A DNA stretch of 10,174 bases from JAWLFY01 sp964462125 (lineage in GTDB: Bacteria; Planctomycetota; Planctomycetia; Pirellulales; Pirellulaceae): contig CAYWXT010000206.1 in NCBI GenBank assembly GCA_964462125.1, positions 1-10,174 of the forward strand. The letters run 5' to 3'. Under the pieces are notes generated by a model. The model was not told the origin of the DNA. It ran no database searches and saw nothing but the letters and a program-made list of their open reading frames with translations. Of the stretch, positions 1-6,198 are shown piece by piece. Position numbers and translations under genes: made by a program. The stretch's first letter is position 1; every line of letters begins with the position of its first letter.

Positions 1-1224
1 AACCCCCACAAAGGCTTCCTTGTCATAGAAGTCACTCCCCAACAGAACTTCATTGAGCAGCGAAACGACGCGTTCCCGGTCATCCTCGTTCGACGGTGGC
101 TCGGTCAAAAACGCAGCCTCCTCCGCCGACAGGCGGTCGCTGCCGAGAATCTGTGCCCCGGGCGAAGGGGACTCCGCAGCGGCCAACCGCGACGCCAACG
201 CCTCGTAGTCGCGAACGTCATCCAGCTGCAGACGCGCGAGGTCCTCACGGTCGGCCAACGTCATTGCCAACGCCCCCGCACCGATCAACACGACAGGAAG
301 AACCACCGGAATCAGGGAGACCCAAACCGACGGCAAACGGTCCTCGCTCAGCGGCTCATGTTTGCTCTCGCTAATCCCCAGTGGCCGCATCGGCACCGGC
401 GAACGTCGGTCCACCGCGATCGAAAAGAGCAACCCGATCACGGCGCTAGGAAGTGCCACCAACACCCCGACCATGATCATCACCCCTACGTTGACACCCA
501 GTATCGCCGTGACGAACAACGGTCCCGGCGTGGGAGGCACCAGCGTGTGCGTGATCGCCCCGCCGGTGGCGATCGCCATCAAGTACCGCAGGTAGTGCCG
601 ACCGGTTCGTAAATGAAGGCTGCGGGCCAACGGGACAAGCAGATAAAACACCGTGTCGAAGAAAACGGGGATCGCCAAAACGAAGCCGCTGAGCATCAAC
701 CCCAGCGACGCTTTCTTCTCACCGGTTACCCCGATCGCCGAGCGGACGATTCGGTCCGCCGAACCGCTGTCGAGCATGCACTTGCCGATGATCGCCGCCA
801 TCGCGATCACGATACCAATTTCCCCTGCCACAGTCCCGAACGCCTCAACCACCGCCTTCATCCGGCTGCCGAAGTCCTCCCCCGCACTCACGCCGACCAG
901 CAGGCTGACGATCAGCGCCGAGATGATCAGCGCCAAAAACGCGTTCAGCTTCAACCCAATGATCAGCCCCAACACCGAAATGATTCCAATCACCACCATC
1001 GTCACCGGCCAAGGATCAAAGTCGGCGTCACCAGAACCCTCGACGTCACCAGCGAGCTCGCGAGCGTCAGGGGACGCGAGTTCCTCGGGCGGCGTTGGCT
1101 GCTGCGCCCCGGCAAAGGGTAACGTCAGCAGCATCGCCAGGATCGCCACCAAAACGGTCATCAATGGTCGATGCCGGCACCAGAGGCGTCCGGAGACAAG
1201 AAGATCGGGGCGTTGTTTTCGCAT
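1..1224 (-). CDS. GntP-family sugar-acid/H+ permease (3' end outside window)
   Basis: An inner-membrane secondary transporter of the gluconate permease (GntP) family, which imports gluconate and related sugar acids with protons. The frame is open for 408 codons to the window edge, so the C-terminus is missing. Family motifs are visible: GKCMLDSGSADRI at about residues 147-159, AIPVFFDTVFYLLVPL at about 184-199, and THTLVPPTPGP at about 225-235 (compare the H-x(3)-PPxPGP stretch of GntP proteins). Many hydrophobic helices lie between residues 72 and 323. A hydrophilic, acidic stretch from about 324 to the edge (408) looks like an insertion absent from the E. coli proteins. The start is uncertain: ATG at 1224 gives a basic leader before a hydrophobic segment, while ATG at 1161 (codon 22) gives a compact signal-like N-terminus ending in AGA. 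Neither has a clear Shine-Dalgarno. The substrate cannot be read from sequence. It is transcribed away from fumC. Confidence 0.88.
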   Translation of the reverse strand, partial: MRKQRPDLLVSGRLWCRHRPLMTVLVAILAMLLTLPFAGAQQPTPPEELASPDARELAGDVEGSGDADFDPWPVTMVVIGIISVLGLIIGLKLNAFLALIISALIVSLLVGVSAGEDFGSRMKAVVEAFGTVAGEIGIVIAMAAIIGKCMLDSGSADRIVRSAIGVTGEKKASLGLMLSGFVLAIPVFFDTVFYLLVPLARSLHLRTGRHYLRYLMAIATGGAITHTLVPPTPGPLFVTAILGVNVGVMIMVGVLVALPSAVIGLLFSIAVDRRSPVPMRPLGISESKHEPLSEDRLPSVWVSLIPVVLPVVLIGAGALAMTLADREDLARLQLDDVRDYEALASRLAAAESPSPGAQILGSDRLSAEEAAFLTEPPSNEDDRERVVSLLNEVLLGSDFYDKEAFVGV

Positions 1225-1508
1225 CGTGCGGTGGGGGTCGGGGAGCAGGGCAGACAGGATCGACGGCGAACGGGGAGCCGGGAAACCCGGCACATGACAA
1301 CGCGACGCGACACGCCACGGACCGGAAAAGTCGGCGTTGATTCTAGCGTCGATCGGTGGCCGTGTGGTTGCGTTCCCGTTCCGCTTGACCCGCTTTACCT
1401 CCCCCGTCCCCCACCCCCCGTCAACCGCACCTTTTCCTCCGCCCGCGGAACCCTATCATGCAGCCAACGAGAGCTGTCCACCCCTCCCCACCGCATGAGA
1501 CCACCAGC
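1225..1508. promoter_or_regulatory. Divergent intergenic region between permease and fumC
   Basis: This gap should hold promoters for both flanking genes. I see a perfect hairpin with a 6-bp stem and AAA loop (GCCGGG-AAA-CCCGGC, 1277-1291), which would sit in the permease 5' leader, and a TATCAT hexamer at 1454-1459, upstream of fumC, without a convincing -35 partner. The tract 1395-1450 is very C-rich on the plus strand. No small gene is supported here. Confidence 0.3.
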
Positions 1509-2933
1509 ATGAGCGACCAACGGATCGAACGCGACTCGATGGGCGAAGTCCGGGTCCCCGCCGACGCCTATTACGGGGCCCAGACTCAACGGGCGGTCGA
1601 CAATTTCCCGATCAGCGGCTGGCGGCTGCCTGCCGGAATGATCGCCGCGATGGGACTGGTCAAGTACGCCTGCGGCGTTGCCAACCGAGACCTTGGCAAA
1701 CTGACCGGAAGCGGCAAGAACCCGCTCAGCCCCGCCCAGGTCGAAGCGATGTTGGCCGCCGCCGATGAAGTGGCCGACGGAAAACTCGGCGGCCAATTCC
1801 CCGTCGATGTCTTTCAGACCGGCTCGGGGACCAGCAGCAACATGAATGTCAATGAGGTGATCAGCAACCGTGCGATTGAGATTGCCGGGGGTGATCGGAC
1901 GGCCGCGGCCAAGCCGATCCATCCCAATGACCACGTCAACATGGGGCAAAGCACCAACGACACCTTCCCCACCGCGATCCACGTCGCCGCTGCGGTCGGC
2001 ATCGAATCGCGGTTGCTGCCGGCGCTGAAGCGGATGGAGGGGGAACTGCTTTCCAAGGCCGAGCAGTGGGACAAGGTGATCAAGATCGGGCGTACGCACC
2101 TGATGGACGCCACGCCGCTGCGCTTGGGACAGGAGTTTGGCGGGTTGGCTCGGCAGCTGACACTTTCCATCCGCCGCGCCGAATCGGCCCGGGATGCGGT
2201 CCTGGAACTGCCGGTCGGAGGGACCGCGGTGGGAAGCGGGATCAACACGCACCCGGAGTTCGGAAGCCGTGTCGCGAAGGTCCTCCAGGAACGAACCGGA
2301 ATCGCATTCGTCGAAGCTGTGAACCATTTCGAAGCCAACGCCCAACGCGACGCCCTGGTCGAAGCGCACGGCAACTTGAAATGCATCGCCCAGATGCTGT
2401 TCAACGTCGCCAACAACATCCGGTGGCTCGGCAGCGGCCCCCGCTGCGGGTTCTTTGAAATCAAACTCCCCAGCCGCCAACCCGGCAGCTCGATCATGCC
2501 GGGCAAGGTCAACCCGGTGATGTGCGAGTCGATGATGCAGCTGACCGCCCGTGTGATCGGCAACGATACCTGCATGACCGTCAGCGGCGCCGCCGGCGGG
2601 AATTTTCAGCTCAACATCATGATGCCGATCATGGCGCAATCCATCCTGGAATCGATCGAGCTGATCAGCGGCGGTTGCAATGCCTTCGTCGAGTTCTGTC
2701 TCGACGGCATGGAGGCCAATGAACAGGCGTGTGAAGCGGCGGTCGAACAGAGTTTGTCGATGTGCACGAGCCTCAACCCGCTGATTGGCTACGAGCAGGC
2801 CGCTAAACTGGCCAAAGAAGCGTTCGCGAGCGGGCAGACGATCCGCGAACTGTGCCGCGAAAAAGAAATCCTCCCCGAGGACCAGCTCAACGAAGCCCTC
2901 GACCCGTGGAAGATGACCGAGCCACAGCCATAA
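1509..2933 (+). CDS. fumC: Class II fumarate hydratase (fumarase C)
   Basis: Cytoplasmic, iron-independent, homotetrameric TCA-cycle enzyme that reversibly hydrates fumarate to L-malate. The 474-residue product is close to the family's usual length (about 465). It carries the three conserved regions of the aspartase/fumarase superfamily: GTSSNMNVNEV at residues 107-117, the NDHVNMGQSTND stretch at 140-151, and GRTHLMDATP at 194-203, with His197 matching the catalytic-base region. The mobile signature loop GSSIMPGKVN is at 326-335. The THLMDATP form, the N-terminal RDSMGEV-VP-D-YYGAQTQRA and the overall length favour fumarase over aspartase (which is also in this superfamily) or argininosuccinate lyase. 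ATG at 1509 is chosen because homology begins there; an in-frame ATG at 1458 would add 17 residues of low-complexity sequence. No strong Shine-Dalgarno precedes it. It appears to be a single-gene transcription unit; the next plus-strand gene starts about 150 bp later. Confidence 0.96.
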   Translation: MSDQRIERDSMGEVRVPADAYYGAQTQRAVDNFPISGWRLPAGMIAAMGLVKYACGVANRDLGKLTGSGKNPLSPAQVEAMLAAADEVADGKLGGQFPVDVFQTGSGTSSNMNVNEVISNRAIEIAGGDRTAAAKPIHPNDHVNMGQSTNDTFPTAIHVAAAVGIESRLLPALKRMEGELLSKAEQWDKVIKIGRTHLMDATPLRLGQEFGGLARQLTLSIRRAESARDAVLELPVGGTAVGSGINTHPEFGSRVAKVLQERTGIAFVEAVNHFEANAQRDALVEAHGNLKCIAQMLFNVANNIRWLGSGPRCGFFEIKLPSRQPGSSIMPGKVNPVMCESMMQLTARVIGNDTCMTVSGAAGGNFQLNIMMPIMAQSILESIELISGGCNAFVEFCLDGMEANEQACEAAVEQSLSMCTSLNPLIGYEQAAKLAKEAFASGQTIRELCREKEILPEDQLNEALDPWKMTEPQP

Positions 2934-3077
2934 TTGGCAGCGGAGGATGGCGACCTCCTGAAGAAAATGGTCGATATTGCCGGGCGGGACAAACTCGGTC
3001 AGGAATTCCAACTCCGCTTCCGGGTTCACCCCCGAATACCTCGGGCCGAGCGGTGGCGGAAGCGGTGCCGCGTCGTC
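2934..3077 (-). pseudogene. Possible decayed coding remnant (cupin-like tail?)
   Basis: In the gap between fumC and the sigma-factor gene, the minus strand reads 48 codons that look protein-like, including FLTEFVPPGNIDHFLQEVA, with roughly three quarters of third positions G or C as in the real genes here. The phrase PPGNIDHFLQEV recalls the C-terminal stretch of some cupin-domain proteins, but this is pattern memory, not a demonstrated match. The frame runs on antisense through fumC, so the open frame itself is not evidence. It has no recognisable start, no ribosome site and no stop of its own within the gap. It could equally be chance. Confidence 0.22.
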
Positions 3078-3087
3078 GCACGATAAG

Positions 3088-3711
3088 ATGATCGATATGG
3101 ACTCCCGCGATCCGTCACTCAACCGCCCTACGGAGCACCCCACGGCATCGTCGATGCTGTTGGATGAGGTGCGAAAGATGGATCCCGCCGCCTGGAGCCG
3201 GTTGGTGGAGACTTTCGGGCCGATCGTCTACCACTGGTGCCGGGCATCCGGCGTCGCGACGAACGATGCTTCGGACGTCGTGCAGGAAGTCTTCGCATCG
3301 GTCGCTCGCGGGATCAGTAACTTCCAACGTGAGAAGAGCCACGGAAGTTTTCGGTCGTGGTTGGCGACGATCACGCGAAATCGGGTTCGGGACCATTTCC
3401 GGCGTGTGGCTCGGCGGGAAGCGGCGGTCGGGGGTACCGACGCCTGGCAGCGGCTTGAGCAACAGGCAGAGTCACTCGACTCAAGCATCTGCGCGGAGAC
3501 TGCGACGAACGCCATCGTCCGGCGAGTGCTCGACAGCGTCCGTGGCGAGTTCCAGCCGACGACCTGGACCGCGTTTTGGATGACGACCGTCGACGGCCGC
3601 TCCACCGAAGACGTCGCCGCCGCAACCGGCATGGCAGCGGCGAGTGTCTACCAGGCCAAGTCGCGGGTGCTGCGCCGCCTGCGGCAACGGCTGGCCGAAT
3701 TGCCGGAATAG
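3088..3711 (+). CDS. ECF-type sigma-70 family RNA polymerase sigma factor
   Basis: An alternative sigma factor that would direct RNA polymerase core to a specific promoter set. In the 207-residue product, region 2 spans about residues 30-110, with the DASDVVQEVFASVARG core-binding helix at 60-75 and FRSWLATITRNRVRDHFRR at 88-106 for -10 recognition. Region 4 spans about 142-203, with a helix-turn-helix STEDVAAATGMAAASVYQAK (172-191) for -35 recognition, followed by a basic tail. There is no region 1.1 or region 3, as in ECF sigma factors. The start at ATG 3088 is a choice; ATG 3097 is equally possible, and the open frame reaches back to 2977 but adds only low-complexity residues. No anti-sigma factor or protein kinase gene lies next to it; the downstream neighbour is convergent. 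Its targets cannot be read from the sequence. Confidence 0.88.
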   Translation: MIDMDSRDPSLNRPTEHPTASSMLLDEVRKMDPAAWSRLVETFGPIVYHWCRASGVATNDASDVVQEVFASVARGISNFQREKSHGSFRSWLATITRNRVRDHFRRVARREAAVGGTDAWQRLEQQAESLDSSICAETATNAIVRRVLDSVRGEFQPTTWTAFWMTTVDGRSTEDVAAATGMAAASVYQAKSRVLRRLRQRLAELPE

Positions 3712-3737
3712 GGTGCACCGGCGACCGAGAGAGTGTC

Positions 3738-3800
3738 CGACAGCTGTCGCGAGTGCCCCATGCCATCCGCTTCGGGGAAAAAAGAGTCCTGACCCCTTTT
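3738..3800. other. Palindrome and GGGG/CCCC element between convergent genes
   Basis: The 94-bp gap between the convergent sigma-factor and hydrolase genes contains a perfect 12-bp palindrome, CGACAGCTGTCG (3738-3749). Further on is GGGG, an A-run, GAGTCCTGA, then CCCC followed by TTTT (3774-3800). The second element has a G/C 4-bp stem with a T-run on both strands, so a weak bidirectional terminator is possible, but the stem is short and the loop long. It also resembles dispersed intergenic repeats; I cannot confirm copies elsewhere. Confidence 0.3.
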
Positions 3801-3805
3801 CTTCA

Positions 3806-5221
3806 TCACTTCCGAATCACGGCGAGCCAGTTTCCATTACTCGGGGCTTCAACCGCGATCACACCGCCTCCGGAAATGCTGGCCGTCTCGCCCCAGTCAC
3901 CGCTGTCAATGCTGATCCACCTCAGCTCCAGTTCACCTTGGACATCACTCAGGTCGACGCCGACCGAACCGCCAGCGGTGAAGTACAAGGCGTAAGCTTC
4001 CCCGGGGTCGGCGGCGAGATAGGCAGCGTTCTCATTTCGGTCCGAAAGCCGTTCATTGGCGGGCTGGACCTCCCACAATTCGATCTCCGACTCCAGCTTC
4101 CGGGCAGCCCCGATGGCGGCGACGGCGACGTCGGAGAGCCCCAGACCGGAATCGGGTCGGTGGAATCGCGCCGAAGCCGCTCCGCCGAGAAGGTGGCGAA
4201 AGAATCGCTCGACGCCATCCTGGTTCGAATGCCCAAACTTATTCCCATCGGCCCCGTACGTCTTGACCGTGTTGATCGGCCGCGGCTGATCGGCGATGTA
4301 TTGGCGGACCCACTGGAAGTTGTCCCAGTGCTCCTGGCCCTGCTTGTGGTTGTTCTGCGAAACGTCGATGAAGTCATACCGCTGCGGGTGATCGATCGTC
4401 CGCCGGTGTTCGTCCCCGCGAAGGTTCCAATCGTCCCACATCTGTGTGATGTTGATCTCCACCCCTGCATCGTCGGCCCGCTTGCGAAGATATTCTGCCC
4501 AATAGGTCGCCCAGGCTTCTTCTCCCGACGTTTCGTTGTCGATGCAATACAGCACATGATCATGCTGCAGTGAATACGAAAGCATCTTGTCCACGAAACG
4601 CTGCTGGTACGGCAGCAGTGTTTCGTTGTTGTCCTGCGCCGGGGTGGTAAAAAAGAACGGCTGGCGGTTGCGGCCGGGATGATCGGGGTAGCGGTCGGCC
4701 AGTCCCGATCCCTCCGCGTCGTAATTGACGTTGTTCTTGGGGTTGTACGGGTGCGGCGGCCAATGGTCGCGGGAATAGTCAAAGCGGTCCCAAACCTCGA
4801 TCTGCACGAAGATCTCACGCTCGCCCGTCCATCGCAGCAGGTTTTCGAAACGGGTCCAATATTCGTCATTCCACTGGTCCAGGTCGTACTTGCCGCTGTC
4901 GAGTCGGCGGTAGGCGTAGACTTCGTTCCCGTTGTCCTTGCGGTCGCTCATCGTGTTGCGGATGTAGTTCCCGCCGGCGTCACGAATCTCATTGAGGTGC
5001 GGCTTCAGGCCGCGGATTTGAAACAGGTTGTCATCGACACTCCCGCCGAGCAGCAACACTGGCTCGCCACGGTACTGCCAGTAGTACGGGTTTTCCTCGT
5101 AAGAGCGCAGCCCGTCGTTGGCGACTGCAAGCAGCGGTGTCAGGCTGGTCGCGACGATCGGTGCGAGCACCGCCGTGAACAATGCTTGGCGGATCATCGG
5201 AACACTTCGGTGGTTCGTCAT
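3806..5221 (-). CDS. Secreted GH-A-like (DUF4038-type) glycoside hydrolase family protein
   Basis: A 471-residue exported protein, probably acting on a polysaccharide or glycoside outside the cytoplasm. Residues 1-34 form a signal peptide: basic n-region, hydrophobic core at about 12-32, and an A-V-A cleavage site before Asn35. Residues 40-375 read like a TIM-barrel of the GH-A clan: NPYYWQYRGEPVLLLGGSVD at 44-63, then L-x-E-I-R-D-A-G-G-N-Y-I-R at 76-88, and YCIDNETSGEEAWATYWAEY at 225-244, where Asn229-Glu230 fits the acid/base of clan GH-A. GAASARFHRPDSGLGL is at 347-362. Residues about 395-471 form a small beta-rich C-terminal domain resembling the putative collagen-binding domain that follows DUF4038-type barrels. 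At the expected strand-7 position (INTVKTYG, 316-323) no glutamate is evident, so activity is uncertain. The start at ATG 5221 is fixed by the signal peptide and an AAGGA ribosome site; the frame extends upstream to 5578 but overlaps the FAH gene. Substrate unknown. Confidence 0.68.
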   Translation of the reverse strand: MTNHRSVPMIRQALFTAVLAPIVATSLTPLLAVANDGLRSYEENPYYWQYRGEPVLLLGGSVDDNLFQIRGLKPHLNEIRDAGGNYIRNTMSDRKDNGNEVYAYRRLDSGKYDLDQWNDEYWTRFENLLRWTGEREIFVQIEVWDRFDYSRDHWPPHPYNPKNNVNYDAEGSGLADRYPDHPGRNRQPFFFTTPAQDNNETLLPYQQRFVDKMLSYSLQHDHVLYCIDNETSGEEAWATYWAEYLRKRADDAGVEINITQMWDDWNLRGDEHRRTIDHPQRYDFIDVSQNNHKQGQEHWDNFQWVRQYIADQPRPINTVKTYGADGNKFGHSNQDGVERFFRHLLGGAASARFHRPDSGLGLSDVAVAAIGAARKLESEIELWEVQPANERLSDRNENAAYLAADPGEAYALYFTAGGSVGVDLSDVQGELELRWISIDSGDWGETASISGGGVIAVEAPSNGNWLAVIRK

Positions 5222-5229
5222 CGTTCGTT

Positions 5230-5234
5230 TCCTT
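5230..5234 (-). promoter_or_regulatory. Ribosome binding site of the secreted hydrolase
   Basis: AAGGA on the minus strand, 8 nt before the ATG at 5221. It decides the start of the secreted protein in favour of the signal-peptide version over the much longer open frame that begins at 5578. Confidence 0.6.
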
Positions 5235-5241
5235 GGAGGTT

Positions 5242-5274
5242 GTCGTCGCAACGCGATCACCTTGCGTCGTCGCA
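5242..5274. promoter_or_regulatory. Operator-like dyad with flanking direct repeats
   Basis: The 118-bp divergent gap between the hydrolase and the FAH/aldehyde dehydrogenase operon contains an inverted repeat CGCAA-N10-TTGCG (5247-5266). It is overlapped by two copies of GTCGTCGCA (5242-5250 and 5266-5274) spaced 24 bp start to start. A dyad in a shared divergent promoter region is where a sugar-responsive repressor or activator would bind. No regulator gene is in the window, and the match to any regulator family is not established. Confidence 0.33.
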
Positions 5275-5339
5275 GGAAAGGAACCTGACAAGATAACCGA
5301 CCGCTCCCCGAATCGCTGTCTCTGGGATATGTTGGGGCC

Positions 5340-6197
5340 ATGAAAATCACGAAGATCATCGATGCCACCGGCGAACCCCATCTCGTTCGGGTGGAGGGGA
5401 GCGAACTAGTTCCGCTGCGGCTGGGCGACGGGTTCCACTGTTTGGCAGACCTGCTCGCAGCGGACAACCCGATCGCGGCGGTCGAGAACCTGCCGACCGG
5501 CTCCCCTTTCCCGATCGACGACTCCGTTCGTTGGCTGCCCCCGATCGACCGCCAAGAAGTGTGGGCGGCGGGGGTCACCTACCAGCGGAGTCAGACGGCC
5601 CGGATGGAGGAATCGGAGGCGGCGGCGTCCTGCTACGACCGTGTGTACCGCGCCCCGCGACCGGAACTGTTCTTCAAGGCCACGCCGGGTCGGGTCAGCG
5701 GTCACGGGGGGCCGCTCCGGATTCGCCAAGACTCCCAATGGAACGTTCCTGAACCGGAAATCACGTTGGTCATCAGCCCGGCGCTGAAGATCGTCGGGTT
5801 GACGTGTGGGAACGACATGAGCTCCCGGGACATCGAGGGGGAAAACCCACTCTATCTGCCTCAAGCGAAATGCTATGCCGAGTGTGCCGGGTTGGGCCCC
5901 TGGATCACGCTCTACGACCGCGTGCCGCCGCCAGAGGAGATCGGTGTCGACTTGAAAATTGATCGCGGAGGGGAGATCGTGTTTGATCAACAGATCTCCG
6001 GCGGCCAGATGGCGCGCGGCTTTGAAGAGCTGGTCGGATGGCTTGGCCGCGACAACCGGTTCCCTGACGGGGCGTTCCTGATGACTGGCACGGGAATTGT
6101 CCCCACCAATGATTTCACGCTCCATCCCGGCGACGTCGTGCATATCACCGTCGACGGCGTCGGGACGCTTTCCAACCCGATCGTCCAAGGTGAATGA
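5340..6197 (+). CDS. FAH-superfamily enzyme, probable 2-keto-3-deoxypentonate dehydratase
   Basis: A 285-residue cytoplasmic enzyme of the fumarylacetoacetate hydrolase superfamily, which acts on 2-keto or 2,4-diketo acids with a divalent metal. The C-terminal FAH fold starts around residue 70. Metal-ligand candidates are the E-x-E pair Glu138/Glu140 in VPEPEITLVI and Asp159 in GNDMSSRDIEGEN (157-169). Lys177 and the GLGPWI stretch (184-189), and MTGTGIVP (248-255) are further family landmarks. The segment YDRVYRAPRPELFFKATPGR (99-118) recalls the branch containing archaeal 2-keto-3-deoxy-D-arabinonate dehydratase and bacterial GguC/AraD1-type proteins. The next gene, one base downstream, fits the following step in that pathway, which is the main reason for the specific call. 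Alternatives are an acylpyruvase, an oxaloacetate decarboxylase-like enzyme, or a hydrolase of aromatic catabolism. Family is secure; substrate is inferred. Confidence 0.86.
   Translation: MKITKIIDATGEPHLVRVEGSELVPLRLGDGFHCLADLLAADNPIAAVENLPTGSPFPIDDSVRWLPPIDRQEVWAAGVTYQRSQTARMEESEAAASCYDRVYRAPRPELFFKATPGRVSGHGGPLRIRQDSQWNVPEPEITLVISPALKIVGLTCGNDMSSRDIEGENPLYLPQAKCYAECAGLGPWITLYDRVPPPEEIGVDLKIDRGGEIVFDQQISGGQMARGFEELVGWLGRDNRFPDGAFLMTGTGIVPTNDFTLHPGDVVHITVDGVGTLSNPIVQGE
6187..6193 (+). promoter_or_regulatory. Ribosome binding site of the aldehyde dehydrogenase
   Basis: AAGGTGA lies 5 nt before the ATG at 6199, inside the last codons of the upstream gene. It selects this start over in-frame ATGs further upstream (from 6097) that overlap the FAH gene, and it suggests translational coupling. 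Confidence 0.65.
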
Positions 6198-6198
6198 C

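Noticed and set aside
613..1297. Plus-strand open frames of 169 and 214 codons over the permease
   Set aside because: They lie antisense to the GntP-family frame, which shows clear family motifs and membrane helices; their translations are low-complexity.
1395..3143. Long minus-strand open frame (582 codons) antisense to fumC
   Set aside because: It is a shadow frame created by GC-rich codon bias of fumC; the protein is compositionally odd (rich in D, H, R, G) with no recognisable domain. Only the part outside fumC (2934-3077) is kept as a weak remnant.
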